Source of the DNA: Phorcysia thermohydrogeniphila
GTDB taxonomy: Bacteria; Aquificota; Aquificia; Desulfurobacteriales; Desulfurobacteriaceae
Length of the DNA: 64,000 bases
Reading direction: 5' to 3'
NCBI RefSeq assembly: GCF_004339575.1
Contig: NZ_SMFV01000001.1
Coordinates: 239,119 to 303,118, forward strand
Below, piece after piece: positions 51,929 through 61,250 of this stretch. The first letter of the stretch is position 1; each line of letters opens with the position of its first letter. The translations under genes were made by a program, and so were the position numbers. The notes beneath the pieces were generated by a model, which worked only from the letters and a program-made list of their open reading frames with translations, ran no database searches and was not told the origin of the DNA.

Positions 51929-52170
51929 CAGAAAAGGATTTAACAACGAAACTGGTTGAAGCCCTTGAAAAATTACCGGAAGTAAAAAAGGTAGAAGTTG
52001 TTCCCATATGTGAGATCTACATAGATACATGTTTAAAGGTTTTCGTTCACGAAAAGAGCACTGATGTAAAGATGAAAGTGGCAGATGCAGTTACAAGAGT
52101 TGCAATGGAGGAGCAGGAAAGGCTCGGTAAGTACCCCGAAATTTACTGGGACATAGAGGTTGAGAAATGA
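51925..52170 (+). CDS. Small protein of unknown function before tsaD
   Basis: An 81-residue soluble protein: an N-terminal helix ('DLTTKLVEALEKLPEVKK'), two beta strands around two Cys ('PICEIYIDTCLKVFVHE') and a second helix with acidic tail. I recognise no family. It overlaps the upstream gene (ATGA) and tsaD (ATGA), so it is surely translated within the operon. Confidence 0.75.
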   Translation: MTEKDLTTKLVEALEKLPEVKKVEVVPICEIYIDTCLKVFVHEKSTDVKMKVADAVTRVAMEEQERLGKYPEIYWDIEVEK

Positions 52171-53141
52171 TTGTTCTTGGAATAGATACCTCCTGTGATG
52201 ATACATCTATAGCCGTTTATGATAGCTCTAAAAACACGGTTCTCTCCAACATAGTTTCATCCCAACACCAGTTTCACCTACCCTTTGGAGGGGTTGTTCC
52301 AGAGATTGCAGCAAGAAAGCACGCAGAGAACATAGATATAGTCTTTGAAGAAGCTTTAAAAGTTGCAGGCATAAAGGTTAAGGATATTGAACTCATTACA
52401 GTTACGAGAGCTCCCGGCCTCCTGCCTGCACTCCTTGTCGGGCTAACCTTTGGCAAGGGTATCGCCTACTGTCTGAACATTCCTTTTAAAGGAGTTCACC
52501 ACATTGAGGCCCATGTCTTCTCCCCCTTCATAGGTTCTACGCCTCCAGAAGTCTTTTTAGCCTTAGTAGTAAGCGGAGGACACACGCTTTTAATCTTGGT
52601 TGAGGGACTCGGGAAATACAGGGTAATCGGGAAAACCCTTGATGATGCCGTCGGCGAGGCCTACGACAAAGTTGCCAAAATGCTCGGTCTTGGCTATCCG
52701 GGGGGCCCGATAATAGATAGAATCTTTAAGAGCTACAGCGGAGAGTATTTAGAGCTCCCCAAACCAAAAGTTCCCGGTTTTAACTACAGCTTTAGCGGTC
52801 TTAAAACGGCAGTAAGGCGATTAGTAGAAAAGGGCTACCCAGCAGAGCAGATTGCAGCTTCCTTTCAGAAAACGGCAATAGAGTACTTAGTCGGAAAGCT
52901 AAAAAAAGCCCTAAAAGAGTTTAACGTTAAAGACATTGCCGTTTCCGGTGGAGTTTCCGCAAACTCCCTACTAAGGGAGAAGCTGTTGGAGCTCCAAGAA
53001 GAAGGCTACAGAGTACACTTACCAAAAATGGAATACACCTCAGATAACGGTGCAATGGTTGCCTACGTCGGCTTTAAAAGATTCTTACTAGAAGGAGAGG
53101 ACCCCTTAACCCTAAACGCTGTCGCAAGGTTAGGTCTTTAA
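52167..53141 (+). CDS. tsaD: tRNA N6-adenosine threonylcarbamoyltransferase
   Basis: A 324-residue ASKHA-fold enzyme transferring threonylcarbamoyl to A37 of ANN-decoding tRNAs. 'VLGIDTSCDDTSIAVYD' is the ATP loop, the metal site is 'HHIEAH' (about residues 111-116), with 'VSGGHTLLI', 'DDAVGEAYDKVAKMLGLGYP' and 'VSGGVSANSLLR' following. TsaB, TsaC and TsaE are not in the window. Essential gene in most bacteria. Confidence 0.95.
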   Translation: MIVLGIDTSCDDTSIAVYDSSKNTVLSNIVSSQHQFHLPFGGVVPEIAARKHAENIDIVFEEALKVAGIKVKDIELITVTRAPGLLPALLVGLTFGKGIAYCLNIPFKGVHHIEAHVFSPFIGSTPPEVFLALVVSGGHTLLILVEGLGKYRVIGKTLDDAVGEAYDKVAKMLGLGYPGGPIIDRIFKSYSGEYLELPKPKVPGFNYSFSGLKTAVRRLVEKGYPAEQIAASFQKTAIEYLVGKLKKALKEFNVKDIAVSGGVSANSLLREKLLELQEEGYRVHLPKMEYTSDNGAMVAYVGFKRFLLEGEDPLTLNAVARLGL

Positions 53142-53226
53142 CGATAAACATACTTTCCTTTTTTCTGCTATAATTGCAAACAATATTAGATAAATAATAC
53201 AAGGGAAAGCAGAAACGGGGGAAACC

Positions 53227-54963
53227 GTGAAACTGAAGCTTAAGGGGATTAAAATCAAGAACTTTAGGTCTTTCAACATTTTTCCAGATACAGAGGAGTT
53301 TTTGGAAATCGGCGATTTCACAGTTATTGTTGGAAAAAATGATGCAGGGAAATCAAACCTATTAAGAGCTATAAAAATACTCTTGAATGGAGAAAAAGTA
53401 ACAACAAGTGATTTCCATAAAGGAAACTTTGAACAGCCTATTGAAATTATCGCAGTTTTTGAGCCATCCTCCGAACATGGAGAGAAGGGAATAAAACTTC
53501 TATCAATTGAAAATAATCAAGATAGGAGAATTTTTATCAGAAAGCAATTCTCATATGAAAAAAAGCAATCATCAGAGGAAGAAGGAAAAATAAAATCTCA
53601 AGAAGATATTTTTATTGGAGAAAGCTCTCTTAAAGCTGGACAATCTCTTGGAAGTAGGCAAAAGATTAAAGCCATTAAGCAATACTTGCCAAAAGTGATA
53701 TTTATTCCTGCATTGAAAAACGTAGAAGAGGAAGTAAAACTTCAAAGAAACACGATAATGTCAGGACTTTTAATTCCTATTATTGAGAAATCAAATACGG
53801 TAAGCGAAAAAGATAAAAAAGACGAAAAGAATACAAAGAAAACAATAGAAGACCTAAAAAGAGAACTAAAAAATTCAATAGAAAAAGCTACAGAAGGCAT
53901 AGCTAAAAGTTTAAAAGACGAATTAGTAAAACTGTGGGACGATGTTGAAGACATCCGGATAGAGATAGAAGGTTTAGATATAAAAAAGGCCTTTGTTCCA
54001 AAAATAAAAATTAAAGATAAGTATTTAAACGACCATGTAGAGGTTAACTACAAAGGTAACGGTTTCCAAAGATACATGATTCTATCACTATTAGAAATAT
54101 ATAGAAAACAAAAAATCGGTGACGGCTATATCCTACTTTTTGAAGAGCCTGAAGTGTTCCTCCATGCTGGTGCTCAAAAGAAACTTCTCGGTATATTAAA
54201 GGATTTCTGTCTACGAGGTCAGGTTATATTAACAACCCATTCCCCGATATTTATTGATAATTCCAATACTGAAACTACCTGCCTACTTTACAAAAGCAAT
54301 GGAGAAACAAGAATAAGAAAATTAGAAAGTCAACTACAAATTCTTGAAGAACTTGAAATAAGGCCAAGCGACATTTACCTATCAAATGGTGTAATATTTG
54401 TTGAAGGACCTTCAGATGTCCTAATTCTTAAAAAAATAATTAACCTGCTAATGGAAAACCTCAGAGATAAACTCAACGTTTCTTCTTGGGAAGAACTAAA
54501 CGTTTCCATACTGCACTTAGGAGGCAAAGGAAATGCTAAACATATAGTTAGAAATGTTGACTCCGTTCGCTCTATAAATCCAAACATTGCTATCCTATTA
54601 GATGGAGATGCTATAGAAGACTTTTCTAATGATGACTTCAATCATCTAGAAGAAAAAGGTATTAAGTGCTATCTATGGAAGAAAGATGATGCAACTGTAA
54701 AAAGTATAGAAAATCTTTTTAGCAGAAAAGCCATAGAGAAGGTTTTCAATATTTCTTTAGATAGGGACATACTACCCGATGATGATGTTAAAGAATTGAT
54801 AGCAAGTAAAGTAAGACAAAAAAGGAATATTCCTAACTGGGAGTATAACGAAATAAAGCACGGAGAAAGAATAATTAGGCAAATGATAGAAGACAAAAGT
54901 GATAATTTGCAGTATTTCATCAATCAAATAGTCCAAATCATTAGAGACTTTAAACTAACATAA
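53227..54963 (+). CDS. OLD-family ATPase/TOPRIM nuclease
   Basis: A 578-residue, AT-rich gene. The N-terminus is an SMC/RecF-like ATPase ('KNFRSFNIF', Walker A 'GKNDAGKSN' at about 36-44, signature and Walker B 'LLFEEPEVFLHAGAQ', 'TTHSPIFID'). A coiled-coil Lys/Glu-rich arm interrupts it (about 190-240). The C-terminus is a TOPRIM nuclease ('VIFVEGPSDVLILKKI' and 'AILLDGDAIEDF'). This is OLD class 2-like but no UvrD-type GajB partner adjoins, so it fits the solitary class 1. Such proteins act in phage defence or DNA repair. GTG start. It sits alone between tsaD and convergent glnD, and its composition suggests acquisition. Confidence 0.88.
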   Translation: MKLKLKGIKIKNFRSFNIFPDTEEFLEIGDFTVIVGKNDAGKSNLLRAIKILLNGEKVTTSDFHKGNFEQPIEIIAVFEPSSEHGEKGIKLLSIENNQDRRIFIRKQFSYEKKQSSEEEGKIKSQEDIFIGESSLKAGQSLGSRQKIKAIKQYLPKVIFIPALKNVEEEVKLQRNTIMSGLLIPIIEKSNTVSEKDKKDEKNTKKTIEDLKRELKNSIEKATEGIAKSLKDELVKLWDDVEDIRIEIEGLDIKKAFVPKIKIKDKYLNDHVEVNYKGNGFQRYMILSLLEIYRKQKIGDGYILLFEEPEVFLHAGAQKKLLGILKDFCLRGQVILTTHSPIFIDNSNTETTCLLYKSNGETRIRKLESQLQILEELEIRPSDIYLSNGVIFVEGPSDVLILKKIINLLMENLRDKLNVSSWEELNVSILHLGGKGNAKHIVRNVDSVRSINPNIAILLDGDAIEDFSNDDFNHLEEKGIKCYLWKKDDATVKSIENLFSRKAIEKVFNISLDRDILPDDDVKELIASKVRQKRNIPNWEYNEIKHGERIIRQMIEDKSDNLQYFINQIVQIIRDFKLT

Positions 54964-54971
54964 AATAATTT

Positions 54972-57620
54972 CTATCTTACAACTTCCAATATTTTTCCTG
55001 AGAGCTCCCTCAAGAAATCTTCATCGGTAATCTTCCTGTATTCCATATCGGTTATGTAGAAGCTGTCTATAACCCTGTTACCTTCCGTAGTGATAATTGC
55101 CCTTCTAAGGCGCGTTCCCATGTCAATAAGAACTTTCGTTATAGCATAGAGAACTCCAAGCCTGTCGTAGGTGGAAACTTCAACGATTGTGTACCTTTCA
55201 GAAGTTTTGTTGTCAATCTTAACCTTGTTTTCCGGTAGCGGAACGTTCCGCCTAAAGGATTTAGGTTTCATAAGGTCGGGAGGTAAATCTTTTGAGGAAA
55301 ACTCTCCAGAATAGAGCTTAGAAAGGAGCTCCTCAAACTTCTCTATCCTCTCGCAGGGTAGAGCCTCTCCGGCAACTGTTGAGACGTGAATTGTATAGAC
55401 CATACACTCGCAATCGTCCTCAATAGCTCTATTGATATTTGCCCCCTTAATGTTTATGCCAAGGTAAGAGAGGATTCCCGCTATCTCGTTAAAGAGCCCC
55501 CTCCTGTACTTTGTAACGATTGTAAGTTTTGTAAAGCCAATATCTGGATAGCTTTCACTATAGATAGCGTACTCTTTACCTTCTTTCCGTATCTTTTTCA
55601 TAAGGAGAAGGTGATTCGCTATCTCATCAGAAGGATACGTAATCAGGTAATCCCTATCGGCATTCTCAAAGAAGCGCTCTATGGATTCAGGTTTAATCTT
55701 TCCTTTAAGGAGCTCCTTAACCTTCCCCTTCCTTCTCTTAAGCTTTTCGGCTATCAGCTCCTCAGCACTCTTTTTCTCCGTAAAGAGGGCAAGGGTTGAA
55801 CGGTAGAGGGTCCAAAGGAGTGTACTCTTCCAGTTGTCCCAAGCACCGGGGCCAACCGCTTTTATGTCTGCATAGGTTAAAAGAAAGAGTTTCTTTAGTC
55901 TCTCCTCTGTTCCACACTCATTTTTAAACTGTTCAACAAGCTCTGGGTCTGATATATCTCTCCTAAAGGCAAGGTGAAACATCCTCAGGTGATTCTTTAC
56001 AAGCCATGCAACTTCCTCTATCTCTTCTTTAGAAAAGCCCATCTCAGAGAGGTATTTTCTCGTGAGCCCTGCCCCGACTATCTCGTGCCTTCCCGGTTTA
56101 CCCTTGCCGATGTCGTGAAAGAGAGCTCCAACAAAGAGAACGTGAGGAGTTTCCAAATCTTGCAGTATCTGATAAAAGTCCTGCTTTTCCTTAACGGAAG
56201 CCGCGTTTGTTCCCTTTTCTTCTATCTTCTCAAGCTCCCTTACAGTGAGGATTGAGTGGATGTCCGTCGTAAATTTGTGGTAGGTGTCGTACTGGAAGTG
56301 TCCCCTTAACCTCTCAAAGTCCGGAATGAGAGCACCAAGAACCTTTGTGTCGTGCATTATCTCTAAGGTATAAGAGAGCCTCTTTCTGGCAGTTAGTATC
56401 TCCCTGAAGAGGGAGAGAACTTCTTTTTTCCTGAACTTTTCCTTGTTCGTCTCTGCAGAGAGCTTGAAGAGTGAAAAGGTTCCTGCGGAGAGCTCCAATC
56501 CCCTCTCCTGAACTAGCCTAAAACCTTTAAGGACAAGGGTAGGGTCTTTCAGAACATCGCCTTCTTTCTCTTCACTTACAAACAGAACGTTACCTTCTAC
56601 GTAGAAGACGCCGTCAATTAGCTTGTTCTCTGAAAGAACTGCAGGAATAAATACTTTAGTCTCTTCCCTTTCAAGTTCTTCAAGTGCGCCCTTTATGACC
56701 TCTTTTGTTATTACAGAGAGGTCAGTAGCAGCGTTAAAGTAGTTCTTCATAAACTGTTCTACGCCCCTCCTTGTCTGAGGAAAGCCGAAGTACTCAGCAA
56801 CTACTCTCTGCATCTCAAAGGAGAGAATATCGCTCTTCCTGCCAGAAGTAATATGAAGGTGGTTTCTCACCCTAAGGAGGAAATCGTATGCAGATATCAC
56901 GTCCCTAAAGTTCTTTCTGTCAAGTATCTTCCTGTCAAGGAAACCGGAGTAGTTCTCTATACCGTAAACGATTTTTGAAACCCAGAAGGCCTCGTGGAGG
57001 TCTCTGAGCCCTCCTTTACTTTCCTTGACGTTTGGCTCCTGATAATAGACAGTCCCGTAGAACTTCCTATACCTATCACTCCTTGCAACAACAATTTCAA
57101 GAACTAACGATTTCCTGTTTTTCTCAAGAAACTCACTGAACTTCTCAGAAAAGAGGCGGTCAAGCTCTCTACTTCCTGAGAGAAACCTTCGCTGGAGGAT
57201 GTTAGTAAAGATTGAAAGGTCCTTTTGAGAGAGCTCCAAGGCCTCATCAACGCTCCTTGGAGAAAAACCAAGGTCAAGCTTTAATGAAAGGAGAAAGTAG
57301 TAGAAGGCTTCAATATCTTCAAGGTGAGCCTCAGTAAGTTTTCCCTGATATATGAGATTTAGGTCAATGTCTGAGTGGAAATTGAGCTCTCCCCGTCCGT
57401 AACCGCCCAAAGCATAGCAGGTAACGGGTATATCCCACTCCCCAAAAAAGTGCTCAAAAGCCGGCTTTATAAGGGAATCAAGGCTCTTTTTAAGAGCATC
57501 GGCAACTGCAAATCCAGTTTCTTTGTTAAAGTGGAGCTCCTTTACCCTCTCCCTCTCCCTGAAAAATTTCTCCTTTAAGGACTCTAAATCCTTCAATTTG
57601 TTAGCCCCGCAAGCTCCCAT
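54972..57620 (-). CDS. glnD: Bifunctional PII uridylyltransferase/uridylyl-removing enzyme
   Basis: An 882-residue nitrogen sensor that uridylylates PII when glutamine is low. Order: nucleotidyltransferase ('ALGGYGRGELNFHSDIDLNL', about 70-90), GlnD helical linker, HD hydrolase ('FHDIGKGKPGRHEIVGAGL') and two C-terminal ACT domains ('YRRGLFNEIAGILSYLGINI', 'YDRLGVLYAITKVLIDMGTR') for glutamine sensing. All catalytic motifs are present. The start overlaps the PLD gene by 28 bases; a TTG 24 bases inside is an alternative, as neither start has a strong ribosome site. No PII gene is in the window. Confidence 0.93.
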   Translation of the reverse strand: MGACGANKLKDLESLKEKFFRERERVKELHFNKETGFAVADALKKSLDSLIKPAFEHFFGEWDIPVTCYALGGYGRGELNFHSDIDLNLIYQGKLTEAHLEDIEAFYYFLLSLKLDLGFSPRSVDEALELSQKDLSIFTNILQRRFLSGSRELDRLFSEKFSEFLEKNRKSLVLEIVVARSDRYRKFYGTVYYQEPNVKESKGGLRDLHEAFWVSKIVYGIENYSGFLDRKILDRKNFRDVISAYDFLLRVRNHLHITSGRKSDILSFEMQRVVAEYFGFPQTRRGVEQFMKNYFNAATDLSVITKEVIKGALEELEREETKVFIPAVLSENKLIDGVFYVEGNVLFVSEEKEGDVLKDPTLVLKGFRLVQERGLELSAGTFSLFKLSAETNKEKFRKKEVLSLFREILTARKRLSYTLEIMHDTKVLGALIPDFERLRGHFQYDTYHKFTTDIHSILTVRELEKIEEKGTNAASVKEKQDFYQILQDLETPHVLFVGALFHDIGKGKPGRHEIVGAGLTRKYLSEMGFSKEEIEEVAWLVKNHLRMFHLAFRRDISDPELVEQFKNECGTEERLKKLFLLTYADIKAVGPGAWDNWKSTLLWTLYRSTLALFTEKKSAEELIAEKLKRRKGKVKELLKGKIKPESIERFFENADRDYLITYPSDEIANHLLLMKKIRKEGKEYAIYSESYPDIGFTKLTIVTKYRRGLFNEIAGILSYLGINIKGANINRAIEDDCECMVYTIHVSTVAGEALPCERIEKFEELLSKLYSGEFSSKDLPPDLMKPKSFRRNVPLPENKVKIDNKTSERYTIVEVSTYDRLGVLYAITKVLIDMGTRLRRAIITTEGNRVIDSFYITDMEYRKITDEDFLRELSGKILEVVR

Positions 57621-58147
57621 AGTTTCTCAAAATTTTCCTCGTAAGCCTTAACAACAGCGGGAAGCCCTTTTATTACCAATAAGTTCTCATCGTTTCGCTT
57701 TTCTGCACTTACCGTCCAGTTAAAACTTCCAGTTATAACGGTTTCCCCGTCCACTACGGCATACTTGTTGTGCATAAGGCCGCCACCGCTTCCTCTCTTG
57801 TACCTTACCGGAATTCCAGCAGATTCAAGGAGCGGAAGAACACTGTTCCTTGACCTTGCTGACCCTTCATCTGCAACTATCCTTACCCTTATTCCCCTTT
57901 TGTGGGCAGCTATTAGAGCCCTTGCTATCTTCCTACTGGTAAAAGAATAGATGGCCACGTCAATGCTCTTTTCGGCTCTTTTAATTTCCGAAACAATGGC
58001 AGAAGTAGCCCCTCCTCGGGGAGAGAAGTAGACAGAAATTGAAGGCGAGCCGCTAACAGTGGTTGTAGAGCTCTGCTGACAACTTGCAAAGGCCCAAAAT
58101 AGCGGGAAAAGAAGGAATACAAAAAGGAATCTTTTTAAGCCTCTCAT
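57593..58147 (-). CDS. Phospholipase D-superfamily nuclease, predicted lipoprotein
   Basis: A 184-residue single-HKD protein of the Nuc/BfiI group. The lipoprotein signal ends at 'WAFASC' (Cys23). The mature part has 'ISVYFSPRGGATSAIVSEI', 'SIDVAIYSFTSRKIARALI', and the HKD motif 'HNKYAVVDGETVITGSFN'. With only one HKD it should act as a dimer, probably an envelope-anchored nuclease that degrades or processes DNA, possibly for nutrition or uptake. It lies 18 bases after secG and overlaps glnD. Confidence 0.87.
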   Translation of the reverse strand: MRGLKRFLFVFLLFPLFWAFASCQQSSTTTVSGSPSISVYFSPRGGATSAIVSEIKRAEKSIDVAIYSFTSRKIARALIAAHKRGIRVRIVADEGSARSRNSVLPLLESAGIPVRYKRGSGGGLMHNKYAVVDGETVITGSFNWTVSAEKRNDENLLVIKGLPAVVKAYEENFEKLWELAGLTN

Positions 58148-58165
58148 AAGACCAAAACCCCTCCG

Positions 58166-58447
58166 TTACTTGTTCCCTTGCTGCTGTGAAACAACCTTCT
58201 CAATAACTGAAGGAGGTTCCGCCACTTTAGAGCCTACAATGGAAAGGAGGAGGGAGTTGAGTATGAAAATCGCTCCAAGGATTGCGGTGGTCTTTGTGAG
58301 AACCGCTCCCGTATCGGCTCCAAAGGCAGAAGTGGAACCTGCTCCTCCCAGCATAGCCCCACTGTCGCCCTGCCCCGGCTGGATGAGGATAACAATTATC
58401 AGCAAGATAGCTATGAGAGCGTGAAAAATGAGAAGCGCAGTAAACAT
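58166..58447 (-). CDS. secG: Preprotein translocase subunit SecG
   Basis: A 93-residue protein with two transmembrane helices (about 3-22 and 55-75) flanking the conserved 'ILIQPGQGDSGAMLGG' loop and 'AFGADTGAVLTKTTAILG'. It supports SecYEG-dependent export. The ATG at 58447 overlaps the tpiA stop (TGATG), with GGAGGAG upstream; a GTG one codon earlier is less likely. The tpiA-secG order is common in bacteria. Confidence 0.93.
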   Translation of the reverse strand: MFTALLIFHALIAILLIIVILIQPGQGDSGAMLGGAGSTSAFGADTGAVLTKTTAILGAIFILNSLLLSIVGSKVAEPPSVIEKVVSQQQGNK

Positions 58448-59202
58448 CACTCCTCCACATCAAACTTTATAATCTTGGCAAAGCTCTCTGCTTTAAGACT
58501 TGCACCTCCAACTAAGCTTCCGTCAATGTTAGGCTGTCTCAAAAGGCCTGCTGCGTTTTCTGGCTTTACACTTCCACCGTAAAGAATCCTAACGCTATCT
58601 GCTTTTTCAGCTCCAAACATTTCAGAAAGTACTTCCCTGATAAAGGAGTGGACTTCTTCTGCAAGTTCAGGAGTTGCAGTCTTGCCCGTTCCGATAGCCC
58701 AAACCGGCTCGTAGGCTATCACAAACTCTGAAGTCTCGTTAAGCCCTTTAAGCCCTTCCCTCACCTGCCTTTCAACTACATCCTTTGTCTTACCCTCTTC
58801 CCTCTCCTGTAGAGTCTCTCCTACACAGAGGATAGGAATAAGTCCGTGGCGAGCGGCAGAGAGAACCTTCTTGTTTATCAGCTCGTCTGTTTCGCCGAAG
58901 ATGTGTCTTCTTTCAGAGTGGCCAAGAATAACGTAAGAACAGCCAACGTCTTTAATCATTAAAGGAGAAATTTCTCCGGTAAAAGCTCCCTTTTCTTCGT
59001 AGAACATATTCTGAGCGCCAAGGGCTATGTTACTGCCCTCAAGTTCCTTTTTCACAGCGTAGAGAGCCGTAAAAGGAGGACAGACGAGTATATCCCTATC
59101 GTTAACGTCTGAAACTAAGTTTTTCAGCTCCCTGACAAGCTCAACTGCTTCCTGAACCGTCTTGTGCATTTTCCAGTTACCAGCGATGAGAAGTCTCCTC
59201 AC
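58447..59202 (-). CDS. tpiA: Triosephosphate isomerase
   Basis: A 251-residue TIM-barrel enzyme interconverting dihydroxyacetone phosphate and glyceraldehyde 3-phosphate in gluconeogenesis. Substrate loop 'AGNWKMHKT' (Lys13 region), the catalytic His in 'VILGHSERRHIFGE', the catalytic Glu in 'IAYEPVWAIGTGKTATPE' and the phosphate-binding 'ILYGGSVKPENA' are intact. It follows clpX by 9 bases and is coupled to secG. Confidence 0.96.
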   Translation of the reverse strand: MRRLLIAGNWKMHKTVQEAVELVRELKNLVSDVNDRDILVCPPFTALYAVKKELEGSNIALGAQNMFYEEKGAFTGEISPLMIKDVGCSYVILGHSERRHIFGETDELINKKVLSAARHGLIPILCVGETLQEREEGKTKDVVERQVREGLKGLNETSEFVIAYEPVWAIGTGKTATPELAEEVHSFIREVLSEMFGAEKADSVRILYGGSVKPENAAGLLRQPNIDGSLVGGASLKAESFAKIIKFDVEE

Positions 59203-59211
59203 CCTACCCTC

Positions 59212-60447
59212 CTAAGATGCCCTCACAAGCTCATATTTTGGTTTCCCTGTTTTTACAGAATCGGCATCAATTATAACTTTTTTAATGTCCTTTCTGGTAG
59301 GAACTTCAAACATAACGTCTGTCATTATCTTCTCCATAATTGCCCTGAGACCCCTTGCCCCCGTCTTCCTCCTTATGGCCTCCTTAGCTATTGCTCTTAG
59401 GGCATCATCGGTAAACTCAAGTTCAACACCTTCAAGCTCTAAGAGCTTTTTGTACTGCTTAACGAGAGCATTCTTAGGTTCTTTGAGAACTCTAATAAGG
59501 TCCTCCTCTTTTAGCTCGCTCAAAGTAGCAACGACAGGAAGCCTTCCTATGAGTTCTGGGATAAGCCCAAACTTTACAAGGTCATCAGGCTCAACATGCT
59601 TTAGAAGTTCGTCCCTATCAACCTTCTTCTTGTCAACATCCGCAGTAAAGCCCATCGCTCCCTTACCTATCCTGCGGGCAATAATGTCTTCAAGTCCTAC
59701 AAAAGCACCACCGCAAATAAAGAGAATGTTCGTCGTATCTATCTGTATGTACTGCTGGTGGGGATGCTTACGTCCTCCCTGTGGAGGAACGTTGGCAATA
59801 GTACCCTCCAAGATTTTAAGGAGCGCCTGCTGAACGCCCTCTCCTGAGACATCCCTCGTAATTGAGGGATTCTCACTCTTCCTTGAGATTTTGTCTATCT
59901 CATCAATGTAAATGATGCCCCTCTCTGCCTTCTCAATGTCGTAGTCGGCCGCCTGAATGAGCCTAAGGAGTATGTTCTCAACGTCCTCACCAACGTAACC
60001 GGCCTCTGTCAGGGTCGTTGCGTCTGCAATGGCAAAGGGAACATCAAGAAGCCTTGCTAAAGAGCGGGCAAGGAGAGTTTTTCCAGAACCGGTAGGACCT
60101 ATGAGAAGGATGTTGCTCTTCTCTATCTCAACGTCGTCAGTATCTTTCCCTGACATAATCCTCTTATAGTGGTTGTAAACTGCAACGGAGAGAACCTTTT
60201 TGGCCTCATCCTGACCGATTACGTACTGGTCAAGGAACTCCTTAATCTCTTTCGGAGTGGGGAGTCTGTCTATAGATATTGGAGAGCTCTCTTTCTTCTC
60301 CCCCTCGTGGTGAATCATATCGTAGCACTCATCTATGCAGTAGTTACATATGGCAACACCACCGGGACCTGTAATCAAGGCCTCTACTTTTGTCTGGTCT
60401 CTCCCGCAGAAAGAACACTTCCTTAGAGGAACTTTTGTCTCAAACAT
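59212..60447 (-). CDS. clpX: ATP-dependent Clp protease ATP-binding subunit ClpX
   Basis: A 411-residue unfoldase. The N-terminal C4 zinc domain uses C11, C14, C34 and C37; Walker A is 'GPTGSGKT' (about 116-123); '[20 protein letters not shown]' and '[15 protein letters not shown]'-type regions identify ClpX. The ClpP-docking loop reads '[10 protein letters not shown]', i.e. an MGF in place of IGF, so it should still dock with ClpP, unlike the ClpC in this window. clpP is not adjacent. A 15-bp palindrome (60469-60483) lies just upstream of the start. Confidence 0.95.
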   Translation of the reverse strand: MFETKVPLRKCSFCGRDQTKVEALITGPGGVAICNYCIDECYDMIHHEGEKKESSPISIDRLPTPKEIKEFLDQYVIGQDEAKKVLSVAVYNHYKRIMSGKDTDDVEIEKSNILLIGPTGSGKTLLARSLARLLDVPFAIADATTLTEAGYVGEDVENILLRLIQAADYDIEKAERGIIYIDEIDKISRKSENPSITRDVSGEGVQQALLKILEGTIANVPPQGGRKHPHQQYIQIDTTNILFICGGAFVGLEDIIARRIGKGAMGFTADVDKKKVDRDELLKHVEPDDLVKFGLIPELIGRLPVVATLSELKEEDLIRVLKEPKNALVKQYKKLLELEGVELEFTDDALRAIAKEAIRRKTGARGLRAIMEKIMTDVMFEVPTRKDIKKVIIDADSVKTGKPKYELVRAS

Positions 60448-60468
60448 ATTCTCTCCTTCAGAACTCGT

Positions 60469-60483
60469 TTTTGTCAGACAAAA
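60469..60483. promoter_or_regulatory. Perfect palindrome in the clpX-trpF divergent region
   Basis: TTTTGTC-A-GACAAAA, with 7-bp arms around one base, lies 22-36 bases before the clpX ATG and next to a TATATT that could be the clpX -10. It looks like an operator; the protein that binds it is unknown. Confidence 0.5.
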
Positions 60484-60548
60484 TATAATCCGTTAAGCAG
60501 TTGGTGTGCTATAGTATGCCAGATACTGGAGAAGTAAGGAGGTCAGGA

Positions 60549-61178
60549 ATGGTTAAAGTCAAAATCTGCGGCCTTACCAACCGAGAGGACGCTTTTAGCG
60601 CCTTAGAGGCTGGAGCAGATGCCTTAGGCTTTATCATGTATGAAAAGAGTAAAAGGTTTATAAAAGCCATAGACGTTAGACAAATCACTTCACAGCTTCC
60701 GCCCTTTGTGACGAAAGTTGGCGTTTTTGTTAACGAAGACCCAAGAAAAGTTCTGGAAATTTTAAGCTACGCCCACTTAGACTTTGCCCAGCTACACGGC
60801 GATGAACCACCAGAAGTTTGTGACTACATCGGGGCTAATAGGGTAATAAAGGTCTTTAGACTCAAATCTGTAGAAGAAGTTGAAAAAATCGGGCCTTACG
60901 TTGGAAAGATAAGAGCCATCCTCCTTGATACCTTCTCAAAGGACTCTTACGGAGGAACTGGAAAAACCTTTGACTGGAAGATTGCAAAGGCTGTTAAGGA
61001 AACATTTCCCGAGATCCCGCTAATTCTTTCTGGAGGCTTAAACCCTGAGAATGTCTCCTTAGCGGTGAAAGAGGTAGAACCTTTTGCCGTTGACGTAAGC
61101 AGCGGCGTTGAGGAAAGCCCCGGTAAAAAGGACAGGGAAAAGGTCAGGGCTTTCGTAAAAGCAGCAAAGTGCAGATAA
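60549..61178 (+). CDS. trpF: Phosphoribosylanthranilate isomerase
   Basis: A 209-residue TIM-barrel enzyme of tryptophan synthesis. The catalytic Cys is in 'VKICGLTNREDAFSALEAG', the general acid Asp in 'AILLDTFSKDSYGGTGKTFDW', and the phosphate sites are 'ILSGGLNPENV' and 'VDVSSGVEESPGKKD'. The frame extends to 60501, but ATG 60549 follows AAGGAGG and starts the conserved N-terminus. It is isolated from other trp genes; trpB is near 12 kb. Confidence 0.95.
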   Translation: MVKVKICGLTNREDAFSALEAGADALGFIMYEKSKRFIKAIDVRQITSQLPPFVTKVGVFVNEDPRKVLEILSYAHLDFAQLHGDEPPEVCDYIGANRVIKVFRLKSVEEVEKIGPYVGKIRAILLDTFSKDSYGGTGKTFDWKIAKAVKETFPEIPLILSGGLNPENVSLAVKEVEPFAVDVSSGVEESPGKKDREKVRAFVKAAKCR

Positions 61179-61250
61179 AAACTTGCAGTTAATCTTCATG
61201 GGTAATAGCTTAAAGGCAAGGAATAGCTAAACACCAGTAAGGAGAACACT

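Noticed and set aside
53158-53212. Inverted repeat TTTCTGCT...AGCAGAAA before the OLD gene as a riboswitch or attenuator
   Set aside because: Arms are only 8 bp, about 40 bases apart, with no conserved aptamer-like features or terminator; the TATAAT between them is more simply a promoter element, though no -35 fits.
61204-61233. Direct repeat AATAGCT upstream of the Dps-like gene as a Fur/PerR box
   Set aside because: Seven-base repeat only, not palindromic, and not similar to Fur or PerR consensus.
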